Part shown: positions 8,204-16,244 of the stretch, piece after piece | Layout: each line of letters opens with the position of its first letter | How positions within the stretch are numbered: position 1 is the stretch's first letter | Origin: an archaeon | GTDB lineage: Archaea; Asgardarchaeota; Hermodarchaeia; Hermodarchaeales; Hermodarchaeaceae | Assembly: GCA_016550415.1 (NCBI GenBank) | Contig: JABXGU010000048.1 | Span: 1-25,621 of the forward strand | Reading direction: 5' to 3' | DNA: 25,621 bases | The notes under the pieces: model-generated | The model's input: the letters and a program-made list of their open reading frames with translations, nothing else | Told to the model about the DNA's origin: nothing | Database searches by the model: none | Made by a program: the position numbers and the translations under genes

Positions 8204-8605
8204 ATGATGGGGTTGGCTGCGAAATCCTCCACCAAAGAAACATTCATGGATAGATGGGGTTCGGAACCGCATTTTGAGCAACTAGTTCTATACCTAGCAG
8301 ATGCTTTCGCCCAACTTGCCCGAACACGTTTGACAGAAAAACAACTGACTCTTCTCAAATCATCAAAGGAAATGCTAAGATTTTATCCATCACTATCGCC
8401 TACAGCACTTGCGGAACAACTCTCTAGGAAGCTACCAATGCCATTAAGCACAGTAAAATTCAATCTCCGCGTGCTACTAGACACAGGGCTACTCAAGACC
8501 AAACAAACCAAACAAACCAAAAAATGGCGAAACACCGTAACCCTATCATATGGCGGCCAACTGCTATCACAACTACTATTAGAAAACCACAAGAAAAATC
8601 AATAA
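8204..8605 (+). CDS. Small HTH (winged-helix-like) protein
   Basis: A 133-aa putative DNA-binding protein. Residues about 58-100 read SLSPTALAEQLSRKLPMPLSTVKFNLRVLLDTGLL, a helix-turn-helix with recognition helix followed by a basic tail made of a nine-base tandem repeat near 8498-8521 that codes TKQ units (KTKQTKQTKK). The N-terminal part (HFEQLVLYLADAFAQLA) is helical. The start is uncertain: ATG 8204 is 20 bases after the strong GGAGGT at 8178-8183, which is better placed for out-of-frame ATGs at 8187 and 8191; ATG 8246 is another in-frame option. It is convergent with GAPDH (28 bases between the two coding ends). Confidence 0.66.
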   Translation: MMGLAAKSSTKETFMDRWGSEPHFEQLVLYLADAFAQLARTRLTEKQLTLLKSSKEMLRFYPSLSPTALAEQLSRKLPMPLSTVKFNLRVLLDTGLLKTKQTKQTKKWRNTVTLSYGGQLLSQLLLENHKKNQ

Positions 8606-8633
8606 AATGAAGCAAGAGATTGAAACCAATCCA

Positions 8634-9638
8634 TTACAGCTTCGACCCAACTAACTGGGCTAGTTCAACTAAGCGCTCAGAGTATCCCCCTTCATTATCG
8701 TACCAGGAAACTACGTGTGCTAGTCTGTCTCCTATGATTTGGGTGAGTTGGCTATCTAGGATGGAGGAGTGGGCATTTCCTATTATGTCGGTGGAAACGA
8801 TTGGGTCTTCTGCGTATTCCAGGATACCTTTTAGATTGGTTTTGGCAGCTTTTTGGAATGCTTCGTTAATTTGTTCCTTTGTTGCTGGTCTTTCGAGTTC
8901 CACTGTGAGGTCGATGACTGATCCGTCTGGAACTGGGACACGGTAGGCTACAGCATCTAGTTTGCCTTTTAGTTTGGGGAATAGTTGTATGATTGCATTT
9001 GCTGCGCCTGTTGTGGTGGGTATGATGTTTATAGCCGCTGCTCGTGCTCGACGGTAATCTTTGTGTATTGTGTCGAGTAGGCTTTGGTCTGCAGTATAGC
9101 CGTGAATTGTGGTCATGAATCCTTGTCGGATTCCGTAGTTTTCTAGGAGGACTTTGATGACTGGGGCGAGGCAGTTGGTTGTGCAGGATGCGTTGGATAT
9201 GACATGATGTTTGTTGGGGTCGTATGTGTTCTGATTTACGCCAATGACGAACATGCCGTCTTCGCCTTTGCCCGGGGCTGAGATGATGACCTTCTTTGCA
9301 CCGGCTTGGAGGTGTAGTGCTGCTTTTTCTCGTTCTCGGAATATGCCGGTTGATTCGATTACTATGTCAATGTTGAGTTTTGCCCAGGGTAGTTTTGAGG
9401 GATTTCTTTCTTGGAATATTTTGATTGGGTGTTTATTGATTATGATTTCATTTTCACTAGTTTCAATGGTTCCGCTGAATTTTCCGAAGATTGAGTCGTG
9501 GCGAATAAGGTGTGCTAGTATCTTTGGATCGCCAAGATCGTTAGCAGCAATGATTTGCAGGTCTTTGGTTTTTAGGGCGCTGCGAAGGAAGTTTCGACCT
9601 ATTCTACCTAATCCGTTTATTGCGATACGAACAGCCAT
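8634..9638 (-). CDS. gap: Glyceraldehyde-3-phosphate dehydrogenase, bacterial/eukaryotic (class I) type
   Basis: A 334-aa phosphorylating GAPDH that interconverts glyceraldehyde 3-phosphate and 1,3-bisphosphoglycerate. It shows the class I hallmarks: NAD-binding INGLGRIGRN, the acidic NDLGDP after the second strand (favouring NAD), the catalytic SNASCTTNCLAP with Cys152, His179 in TIHGYTADQ, PTTTGAA, and the C-terminal VSWYDNEGGYSERLVEL. Archaeal class II GAPDH lacks these motifs, so this gene is of the bacterial lineage and probably acquired by transfer. The start at ATG 9638 is supported by AGGAGG at 9647-9652. It is the last of three minus-strand genes after profilin and an unknown ORF. 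Confidence 0.96.
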   Translation of the reverse strand: MAVRIAINGLGRIGRNFLRSALKTKDLQIIAANDLGDPKILAHLIRHDSIFGKFSGTIETSENEIIINKHPIKIFQERNPSKLPWAKLNIDIVIESTGIFREREKAALHLQAGAKKVIISAPGKGEDGMFVIGVNQNTYDPNKHHVISNASCTTNCLAPVIKVLLENYGIRQGFMTTIHGYTADQSLLDTIHKDYRRARAAAINIIPTTTGAANAIIQLFPKLKGKLDAVAYRVPVPDGSVIDLTVELERPATKEQINEAFQKAAKTNLKGILEYAEDPIVSTDIIGNAHSSILDSQLTQIIGDRLAHVVSWYDNEGGYSERLVELAQLVGSKL

Positions 9639-9762
9639 AAGTAAACCTCCTCAAAGTGTGACAGAAACCTCGGGGGATAACGAATGCTATAAGCTTTTTC
9701 ACTATTGTGCGACCTCTGGTTTTTTCGAGGCAAAAGGGTGGGGGCTGGAGAGGAGTTGGTTT

Positions 9763-10116
9763 TTATGTTGAAGGAAGGCTTAGTTGTTGGGTGATACTTT
9801 CTGGAAGTTTTTCATGAGCTAATAGGTAGATTATGGATAGAAGTGAAACATCGAAATCAGATAATTCCTCATTATTTGCGAAAGGTGTTGATTCGACTGT
9901 CACGCAGAGAACGAGAGGTTTTTCGTTTTTGCGGAGTGCAGAAACGTGTCCCATCTTCAAGTCGACTTCGAAGGTAGCCTCGTCTCGTTCTATTATTAAT
10001 CTGTCACCACGGATTTTGAAGCCTTCATCTTTCAGGATTTGCTTTAAGCGAGGGAGATTTCTTTCCTGAGTAGGCTTTAATTTACCAGTTACCAAGAGTT
10101 CACGCTTTCTTCTCAA
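9763..10116 (-). CDS. Hypothetical protein, start undefined
   Basis: I do not recognise this protein. From TTG 10116 it is 117 aa: a basic N terminus (RRKRELLVTGKLKP), a segment that looks like alternating helix and strands (LPRLKQILKDEGFKIRGDRLIIERDEATFEVDLKMGHV, in part), and LVLCVTVESTPF..EELSDFDVSLLSIIYLLAHEKLP. The frame is open upstream for another 36 codons to the amber stop of profilin, and the extra residues (for example EISGGAQREQWLLS) look protein-like and contain no ATG or GTG. No Shine-Dalgarno site precedes the TTG. It sits between profilin and GAPDH and is probably co-transcribed with them. Confidence 0.6.
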   Translation of the reverse strand: MRRKRELLVTGKLKPTQERNLPRLKQILKDEGFKIRGDRLIIERDEATFEVDLKMGHVSALRKNEKPLVLCVTVESTPFANNEELSDFDVSLLSIIYLLAHEKLPESITQQLSLPST

Positions 10117-10224
10117 ACTTAGCAGCCATTGCTCTCGTTGAGCACCGCCAGAAATTTCTGGTTCATTTTTATCTTGCTGCTCTGGGGGACAAATAGAAAA
10201 CCAGCCTCCGAAAAAATGGTTCAG

Positions 10225-10596
10225 CTACATAAATCCTCCAATGTTAGCTGATGCCTTGGCAACTTCTACATAAGCACCTTGAACATCGCCCTTAGGAGAG
10301 ATATATGCCACTACATAGCCCTTATCTCGTGCTGCAGAAATCACGATAGATCCTTGACCACGTACATTTGTTGCTACTAAATGGTGATCAGTTGCCTGCA
10401 GAGTACTATATTTCACTCCTTGAATTACAACACTTGGTGGCTTACTTTGGATAGCGGTAAGAATTTCTGGACCAACGACAGTCCAGTTTGAGGTACAATA
10501 CATTACTGTTCCATCGTTCCGAACGACTGCTACTGCTAGAATGGTTTTATCATTTTGTATCATGTAATTGACCCAAGCTTCAATGTGTTCAGACAT
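10225..10596 (-). CDS. Profilin (Asgard-type actin regulator)
   Basis: A 123-aa protein whose whole length follows the profilin fold order. The N-terminal helix IEAWVNYMI carries W8 and Y11 with the W-x-x-Y spacing of eukaryotic profilins (W3, Y6); next come LAVAVVRNDGTVMYCTSNW (matching the AAIIG.DGSVWA..S strand pair of plant profilin), GPEILTAI, SVVIQGVKYSTLQAT (matching the GL.LGG.KY.VI. strand), GQGSIVISAARDKGYVVAYISP (the G-I-I-KKT...ALIIGIYD strands) and a C-terminal helix YVEVAKASANIG. Profilins bind actin monomers; Asgard profilins are known to bind eukaryotic actin. The human poly-proline partner residue W31 appears to be replaced by Met here. Roadblock/LC7, a similar-sized fold common in Asgards, was considered but fits less well. 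Confidence 0.82.
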   Translation of the reverse strand: MSEHIEAWVNYMIQNDKTILAVAVVRNDGTVMYCTSNWTVVGPEILTAIQSKPPSVVIQGVKYSTLQATDHHLVATNVRGQGSIVISAARDKGYVVAYISPKGDVQGAYVEVAKASANIGGFM

Positions 10597-10678
10597 TACG
10601 CCAACACCTTTGACGCCAGAAATTTATGAACATATGACATTTTTATTTCGCTTACTAAAAGCTTCTGGGTAACACAAT

Positions 10679-10963
10679 ATGATAGAACTTCATGAAAAGG
10701 GTACGATATTACACGTACGAGTTAAGCCCCAAGCTAGGGAACAATCCATTAGAATTACTGATGATTTGTCTGAATGTTTGGTAAGTGTTAAGGCGGCGCC
10801 TATTCGTGGTCAGGCAAATCGTGAAGTAGTGAAGATTTTTGCGAGGAAGTTAGGTATTCCTTCTCAACAAGTAATGATTATTTCAGGGGTTACTTCTCAA
10901 AGGAAGACTTTACTTATTACTGGAATGAATCCCTCAGATGTGATTGCTGCGCTTCATAGTTAG
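10679..10963 (+). CDS. DUF167 (YggU-like) family protein
   Basis: A 94-aa protein of the widespread DUF167/YggU family, whose role is not established. Recognisable features are LHVRVKPQAREQSI near the N terminus and VKAAPIRGQANREVVKIFARKLGIP, followed by VMIISGVTSQRKTLLITG; these form the conserved alpha/beta core. Start ATG 10679. Its stop overlaps the stop of the convergent DNA ligase gene by four bases, and it is divergent from profilin with 82 bases between starts. Confidence 0.92.
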   Translation: MIELHEKGTILHVRVKPQAREQSIRITDDLSECLVSVKAAPIRGQANREVVKIFARKLGIPSQQVMIISGVTSQRKTLLITGMNPSDVIAALHS

Positions 10964-12744
10964 CGGTCTTTTGGACTAATTTTTGTTTGCGCTTCATATG
11001 CAGCCAAAATTTCACTAACGGTAGTAGCTTCTTCCGGAGACTTATCCATTCTCCAAGTTCCATCAAAGCGAGGGAAGCGAATAGCAAGACCTTCATCTTG
11101 GGCTATTTGATTGAACGCGCAAGTATGAATGGGGCTTCGAGTGATTTCATCTCCAACCACTTGGAATACGATAGCGGGTTGAAACCATATGTCAGCTTTA
11201 AGTTTCGAGTCAACTAATGGGTCTTTATTGGAAATGATGTATGGTTGAAAACGACCGGGAAGTTTTTCAAGTTCTTCATCGCTAAATCCGGTGCCAACTT
11301 TGCATATAGTCTTAAATTCCCCAGTTTCCTCATCCCGGACAGCTGCAAGTAGGGCACCATATGTTTTTGCACGTCGTCCTCTCCCCCAGAAAGCCCCAAC
11401 AACGACTAAATCCACTGGTCCAATCGCCTGTGCTTGATAGGATTCTTTGAGTTTGACCCAGAGCCAACTACGAGCACCAGCACGATAAATGGAGTCAGGA
11501 CCGGTTGACTTTGCGATTATCCCTTCACATCCATTATCTAGGGCTTGACGGAACACTTTTTCAATAGCGTCTGCAGTTGAAGCTTGTTTTGCTGGGACCA
11601 GACTAATTCTGTCGCTTGCTTTGAGAATCTTTTCTAGCTGAATTCTACGTTCTGTATATGGTTTTAGGGTTGTATCCTCCCCGTCAACAAAGAGACAATC
11701 AAAGAGAAAAAGAGAAGTGGGAATTGTCTTCACCATTTCTTTGATCTGATATTTTCTTCGTCTACGCATTAGTATTTGGAAAGGTAGGAGTTTCTTTGGA
11801 TTTTGCGCATCGATTGCAACACATTCGCCTTCTACAATACATCTATTTGCGGTCAAGTGTTTTTTAGCGAGAGTGACGATATCGGGGTACATTTCCGTTA
11901 TTTGTTCAAGTCGACGGGAAAAAATAGTGATTTCTTCTCCGTCCTTGTGGATTTGCATCCGTTCACCATCGAGTTTCCACTCCGCCGCACAGTGTTTCTC
12001 GAGTTTTTCTATTATCTCTGTGGGTGTAGACAATTTTTGTGCTGCCATCATACGGATGGGTTTACCGAGAGTGGCCTTGACAGCTTCCACACCCCTAATT
12101 CCCACTGTTGATATAATCCGTGCAATATATCCTAGGTCGCTTGTGAGATTGTAGGCACGTTCAATTATTGGACGTTGCTCTTTGCTATTTGTAAATGCTA
12201 CAGCCAATGCATCAAGAACAGTCATTTCAGCTATGCCCAGTCTTAGGGCACCAGTAATAGTTCGTAGCAAGTAGCGAGCTTCAAGAGGTTGTGCTACTGA
12301 GATAAGTCCAGCCAAACTACGTATTCTATAATCTGAGCTTCCAGCACCTTGAGCGGCTGCAATTTTGGTAAACGAGTCATAGACTTGCGATACAGTCAGT
12401 GGCAAATGGAGTAGGATTTTTTGTTGTTTTTCTCCCATTAGTTGTTCACAAGCACTCCCAATATCGCCTGTACTATGAACAACTGCTAATACCCTTTTTT
12501 CACCAAGACCTAATGCGATTGCAATGGCGTTTACAGCCATTTTCTCAGCTATTCCAATCTCTGGCTTCCCTGTCCAGTCAGGGTACAACTTTCCCTGATT
12601 AAGATAGATTACTTTTTCAATTGTTGTCGAATCAGATTCTCCTGCCAATTTTTTAAGAAGTTCTGAAAAGATGTCAATCATCTCAAGACGTTTTGATGTC
12701 GTCTCCAACCGTTGATAGTATTGACATAATTCCATATACTGCAA
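10960..12744 (-). CDS. lig: ATP-dependent DNA ligase
   Basis: A 594-aa replicative-type archaeal DNA ligase sealing nicks in DNA with ATP. The N-terminal DNA-binding domain (1-230) includes the helical stretch AQGAGSSDYRIRSLAGLI and ALRLGIAEMTVLDALA. The adenylation domain has motif I EWKLDGER with the nucleophile Lys257, EGECVAID (motif III/IIIa region), GCEGIIAKS (motif IV), and LWVKLKESY (motif V); the OB domain continues with DLVVVGAFWGRGRRAKTYG. Length matches archaeal ligases (about 550-600 aa). ATG 12744 is used; ATG 12735 is possible. It is convergent with DUF167. Confidence 0.96.
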   Translation of the reverse strand: MQYMELCQYYQRLETTSKRLEMIDIFSELLKKLAGESDSTTIEKVIYLNQGKLYPDWTGKPEIGIAEKMAVNAIAIALGLGEKRVLAVVHSTGDIGSACEQLMGEKQQKILLHLPLTVSQVYDSFTKIAAAQGAGSSDYRIRSLAGLISVAQPLEARYLLRTITGALRLGIAEMTVLDALAVAFTNSKEQRPIIERAYNLTSDLGYIARIISTVGIRGVEAVKATLGKPIRMMAAQKLSTPTEIIEKLEKHCAAEWKLDGERMQIHKDGEEITIFSRRLEQITEMYPDIVTLAKKHLTANRCIVEGECVAIDAQNPKKLLPFQILMRRRRKYQIKEMVKTIPTSLFLFDCLFVDGEDTTLKPYTERRIQLEKILKASDRISLVPAKQASTADAIEKVFRQALDNGCEGIIAKSTGPDSIYRAGARSWLWVKLKESYQAQAIGPVDLVVVGAFWGRGRRAKTYGALLAAVRDEETGEFKTICKVGTGFSDEELEKLPGRFQPYIISNKDPLVDSKLKADIWFQPAIVFQVVGDEITRSPIHTCAFNQIAQDEGLAIRFPRFDGTWRMDKSPEEATTVSEILAAYEAQTKISPKDR

Positions 12745-12808
12745 TCTACTACGCCACTAGAGAGAATAGAGTCATAGAAGAAAAAGATGCCTAAAAAATA
12801 TGAATAGG

Positions 12809-12832
12809 AGACTTACAGGAAGTCTTTTTTTC
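12809..12832 (+). other. Perfect 6-bp hairpin followed by a T-run
   Basis: AGACTT (12809-12814), a five-base loop, AAGTCT (12820-12825) and then seven T on the plus strand resemble an intrinsic-terminator hairpin. No plus-strand gene ends just upstream, and the radical SAM gene starts 34 bases later, so it may act as an operator or leader element rather than a terminator. Structure is seen directly; function is inference. Confidence 0.4.
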
Positions 12833-12865
12833 TGATTTGATTAAAAAGCTATAGTTATTAGTTGT

Positions 12866-13999
12866 GTGCAACAGATGCCTGGTGAGAAATGTATTGTCTG
12901 CCAACAGGAGACACATGTGGCTAAGATACTACCAGTTTGTGTGAACTGCCTTCGAAATGAACGAAGGGAAGCTGAACCCATAATTCAAGAGGCACACAAT
13001 TGGAGGCAAAAACTCTTTGGACTGCCAACTAGTCTTCCCAGAGACCCAGAGGGGATTAAATGTAATATTTGCGCGAATCATTGTTCCATTCCGCTAAATG
13101 AACTCGGATATTGTGGTCTCCGCGAAAATAAAGAACAACAGCTTGTTTCACAAATCAGTTCAACTAGAGGATTAATGCACTATTATTTTGATCCGCATGT
13201 TACAAATTGCTGTGCTGCATATTTTTGTCCCGGTGGCACAGGAGCCGGATACCCAAAAAGAGCCTATCGTCAAGGTCCAGAATATGGCTATGTGAACCTA
13301 TCAGTGTTTTTTTATGGCTGTGGATTTGACTGTCTTTTCTGTCAGAACGCATCTCACAAACAACTTTCTCAAGGAACTAACATTAGCACTAATAAATTCG
13401 TGGATATCATCAAAGGGAATCCGCGAATTTCTTGCGTTTGTTATTTTGGTGGTTCTCCAGAGCCCCAATTACCTTTTGCCAATCGATTGATGGAGGTCTG
13501 CAGAGACCAATTCAAGGATCGTATTCTTCGACAATGTTTTGAAATGAATGGCAATGGAAAGCCAGAATTTATCAAAAAAATGGGGCTATTGGCTGCGGAT
13601 TCTGGCGGCATCATAAAGTTTGATTTGAAAGCCTTCTCCGAACCTGTTAATCGTGCACTTTGTGGCGTTTCCAATAAAATGACCCTTAAGAACTTCTCAA
13701 TGTTAGTTGATACATTACCATTTGAAGAAGACTACACAACACTTATGGTTACAACTCTCTTGGTTCCCTACTACGTTGACGAAAACGAGGTTACACAAAT
13801 TGCTAAATTTCTAAGAGATCTGAACTTGCAAGCAATTGAATACAGTCTATTGATTTTTTACCCAAAACATCTGATGACGGATTTACCGGTTACCCCTTTG
13901 AAGCAAGCCCAGGACTGTTATGATGCAGCAAAAAAAATCCTTGGCAGACGGGTGCATGTAGGAAATCTAGGTTTACTCAATGGTCGACTTCATCTTTAA
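12866..13999 (+). CDS. Radical SAM protein, PFL-activase-like, with N-terminal cysteine clusters
   Basis: A 377-aa radical SAM enzyme. Residues 9-29 hold CIVC...CVNC (zinc-ribbon-like), residues about 61-84 hold CNICANHCSIP..LGYCGLREN, the pre-domain typical of AmmeMemoRadiSam-type and PflA-like archaeal enzymes, and FFYGCGFDCLFCQN carries the Cx3Cx2C motif that binds the catalytic [4Fe-4S] cluster. YFGGSPEPQLP is the GGEP-like SAM-binding turn. An extra block (NCCAAYFCPGGTGAGYPKRA) lies before the cluster motif. The substrate is unknown. GTG 12866 and ATG 12875 are both possible starts. It is not adjacent to the MEMO1 gene at 2.2-3.2 kb, so a shared system is only a possibility. Confidence 0.85.
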   Translation: MQQMPGEKCIVCQQETHVAKILPVCVNCLRNERREAEPIIQEAHNWRQKLFGLPTSLPRDPEGIKCNICANHCSIPLNELGYCGLRENKEQQLVSQISSTRGLMHYYFDPHVTNCCAAYFCPGGTGAGYPKRAYRQGPEYGYVNLSVFFYGCGFDCLFCQNASHKQLSQGTNISTNKFVDIIKGNPRISCVCYFGGSPEPQLPFANRLMEVCRDQFKDRILRQCFEMNGNGKPEFIKKMGLLAADSGGIIKFDLKAFSEPVNRALCGVSNKMTLKNFSMLVDTLPFEEDYTTLMVTTLLVPYYVDENEVTQIAKFLRDLNLQAIEYSLLIFYPKHLMTDLPVTPLKQAQDCYDAAKKILGRRVHVGNLGLLNGRLHL

Positions 14000-14044
14000 G
14001 CTATTTTTTCATTTTCTCTGTAATTATCACTCAATACAAAGCTA

Positions 14045-14060
14045 GAGAAAATTTTTTATG
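14045..14060 (+). promoter_or_regulatory. Candidate BRE/TATA box of the thermosome gene
   Basis: GAGAAAATTTTTTATG has a purine-rich BRE-like part followed by a TATA-like A/T run, 62-77 bases before the thermosome ATG. Transcription would begin near 14080 and leave room for the GCGGAG ribosome-binding site at 14105-14110. This is pattern matching only. Confidence 0.4.
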
Positions 14061-14121
14061 GAAGCGCAAAGTATCGGGGGCTCATCTAACTGACAAAAAA
14101 ACACCGCGGAGTTAGTTATAC

Positions 14122-15756
14122 ATGTCTATTAGCGGAACACCTGTATTATTGTTAAAGGAAGGAACAAAGCGCGAGCGCGGAAAAGATGCGCAGCACAATA
14201 ACATTACTGCAGCCGTCGCTATTGCAGAAGCAATTCGGACAGCCCTTGGTCCTAAAGGTCAAGATAAAATGCTAGTCGACAGCTTTGGCGACGTTACCAT
14301 TACTAATGATGGAGCAACTATCCTAAAGGAAATTGATGTTGAACATCCTGCGGCCAAAATGATTGTTGAAGTGGCTAAAACCCAAGATGATGAAGTGGGC
14401 GATGGTACAACAACAGCGGTAGTAATCGCAGGTGAGCTTCTTAAGCAAGCGGAAATACTGATTGACCAGAAAATCCATCCAACCGTAATTGTTGAAGGCT
14501 ATCGTAAGGGAATGGATAAGGCACTTGAGGTTCTTGAGTCCATTGCCATTCAAGACTCAAGTGATTCAATGCTTAACAAAATCGCTATGACTTCAATGCA
14601 ATCAAAAGTGGTATCAGATTTCCGTAAATTCCTTGCTGAAATGGCAGTACGCGCCATTAAACGCATCACTGAAACAATAGATGGTGAAATCAGAGCTGAC
14701 CTTGATAATGTTAAGGTTGAAAAGAAACAAGGTGGTTCTCTTCGTGACACACTCTTCATCGATGGCATAGTCCTCGACAAAGAGGTTGTTCATCCTGGAA
14801 TGGCCCGATTAGTCCGGAATCCCAAGATTGCTTTAATCCAAAGCGCCTTCGAGGTTGAAAAGACCGAGTTCACAGCAAAAATTGACATCAGAGAAGTTTC
14901 ACAAATGCAAGCTTTTCTTGATGAAGAAGAACGTATGCTGAGAGCAATGGTTGAAAAGGTACAGAAATCCGGAGCCAATGTTGTATTATGCCAAAAGGGC
15001 ATCGACGATGTTGCACAGCACTTCTTGGCTCAAGCAGGGATAACAGCTGTCAGACGTATAAAAGAGAGTGACATGGAGAAACTGGCAAGAGCAACAGGCG
15101 GCAAGTTAGTTACTAATCTAGATGATTTATCTCGTCGCGATCTTGGTACCGCAGAGATAATCGAGGAAAGAAAAATAGCAGATGACAAGATGGTTTTTGT
15201 TGAAGGCTGTAAAGATCCCAAAGCAGTAAGCATTCTTATCCGAGGAAGCACAGACCTAGTAGTCGATGAAGCTGAACGAGCCCTTCACGACGCTCTTTGC
15301 GTTATTCGCGATGTTGTAGAAGATGGTCGAGTTGTCCCCGGTGGTGGTGCACCTGAAATTGAGGTTTCTCGCCAGCTACATAGTTATGCTGAGAGTCTTC
15401 CTGGACGAGAACAACTCGCTGTAATCGCCTTTGCAGAAGCAATGGAAATCATACCCAAAACTCTTGCAGAGAACGCAGGCCTTGATCCCATCGATATTAT
15501 CGCTGAATTGAAGACAAGACATGAAAAGAATGAAACAAACACTGGTGTCGATGGTTTACAAGGTAAAGTTGCAGATATGGCCAAGGCAAATGTTTGGGAA
15601 CCACTTGTTGTGAAACGACAGGCCATCCGATCTTCTAGTGAAGTAGCGCAAATGCTTTTACGAATTGACGATGTAATTGCTTCTAAAGGCATGGAAGGCG
15701 GTCCACCCGGTGGTGGTCCTGGAGGACCCGGTGCGGGCGAGGATTTCGAGGACTAA
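14122..15756 (+). CDS. thsA: Thermosome subunit (group II chaperonin)
   Basis: A 544-aa subunit of the archaeal group II chaperonin, which folds cytosolic proteins in an ATP-driven double ring. Signatures include [26 protein letters not shown], the ATPase motif GDGTTTAVV, the stretch [15 protein letters not shown] in the apical domain, [13 protein letters not shown], and [12 protein letters not shown]. The C terminus ends in the glycine-rich tail [14 protein letters not shown], which projects into the cavity. Length is standard. The start ATG 14122 is preceded by GCGGAG. RpoK follows 31 bases later on the same strand. The alpha-type symbol is only nominal; other subunits may exist elsewhere. 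Confidence 0.96.
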   Translation: MSISGTPVLLLKEGTKRERGKDAQHNNITAAVAIAEAIRTALGPKGQDKMLVDSFGDVTITNDGATILKEIDVEHPAAKMIVEVAKTQDDEVGDGTTTAVVIAGELLKQAEILIDQKIHPTVIVEGYRKGMDKALEVLESIAIQDSSDSMLNKIAMTSMQSKVVSDFRKFLAEMAVRAIKRITETIDGEIRADLDNVKVEKKQGGSLRDTLFIDGIVLDKEVVHPGMARLVRNPKIALIQSAFEVEKTEFTAKIDIREVSQMQAFLDEEERMLRAMVEKVQKSGANVVLCQKGIDDVAQHFLAQAGITAVRRIKESDMEKLARATGGKLVTNLDDLSRRDLGTAEIIEERKIADDKMVFVEGCKDPKAVSILIRGSTDLVVDEAERALHDALCVIRDVVEDGRVVPGGGAPEIEVSRQLHSYAESLPGREQLAVIAFAEAMEIIPKTLAENAGLDPIDIIAELKTRHEKNETNTGVDGLQGKVADMAKANVWEPLVVKRQAIRSSSEVAQMLLRIDDVIASKGMEGGPPGGGPGGPGAGEDFED

Positions 15757-15787
15757 ATAGTCTAATAAAAATCAGAAGGCGGAAAAT

Positions 15788-16036
15788 GTGAAAACACGAG
15801 GGCCCACAATTGGTCCTAAATGGATTACTCGTTACGAAAGATCCCGAGTAATAGGAGCACGTGCCCTCCAGATTTCGATGGGAGCACCCATTCTCATTCG
15901 CATCGATCCAGAAATGCAAGATCCTATCCGTATCGCAGAAATGGAACTTCAAAAACGAGTTCTTCCAATTACTATTCGCAGAAAACTTCCCTCTCATGTT
16001 TTCGAAGATGTAGCACTCAGTGATTTACTGGACTGA
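15788..16036 (+). CDS. rpoK: DNA-directed RNA polymerase subunit K (Rpb6/omega homologue)
   Basis: An 82-aa protein matching archaeal Rpo[27 protein letters not shown], then [24 protein letters not shown], which is the conserved Rpb6/omega core that wraps the C terminus of the largest subunit and supports polymerase assembly. The start is GTG 15788, preceded by AAGGCGG at 15776-15782. It is probably co-transcribed with the thermosome. An imperfect inverted repeat begins at its stop codon. Confidence 0.95.
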   Translation: MKTRGPTIGPKWITRYERSRVIGARALQISMGAPILIRIDPEMQDPIRIAEMELQKRVLPITIRRKLPSHVFEDVALSDLLD

Positions 16037-16090
16037 AATTCTCATCTCTACAAGTTTCCTAACAAACATGTACTGAGATGAGGAAATTTC
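16035..16090 (+). repeat. Inverted repeat / RNA hairpin after rpoK
   Basis: GAAATTCTCATCTC (16035-16048) pairs with GAGATGAG-GA-AATTTC (16075-16090), a 14-bp stem with a two-base bulge and a 26-base loop, starting within the rpoK stop codon. It could be a 3' RNA structure that protects or ends the rpoK transcript; archaeal termination usually needs only T-runs, so the role is open. The remainder of the gap to the tRNA (16091-16241) shows nothing else I can name. Confidence 0.5.
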
Positions 16091-16244
16091 TTTACCAAAA
16101 TAAGAGAAATATGAATTATTGTTATAGTCAGTTCCCTACAAGGCTATCGAAATTTAGGGATAATATTGCTAAATCATTTCATACTAAGAGACACAGCCAG
16201 CTGCCAGATTCTGAATAGTAAAAAGTGGGCTTGTTTCAAAATGG

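Noticed and set aside
8498..8521. A nine-base tandem repeat as a possible regulatory or CRISPR-like element
   Set aside because: It is in frame within the HTH gene and simply encodes a short TKQ-repeat basic tail.
9244..9771. A 175-aa plus-strand ORF opposite GAPDH
   Set aside because: It is antisense to a gene with intact catalytic motifs and shows no family features.
10225..10596. Reading the profilin gene as a Roadblock/LC7 protein
   Set aside because: The WxxY N-terminal helix, strand order and C-terminal helix follow profilin, although both are small alpha/beta folds common in Asgards.
15384..15692. Several minus-strand ORFs of 60-105 aa across 14.3-16.0 kb
   Set aside because: They are shadows of the thermosome and rpoK genes and have low-complexity Ser-rich translations.
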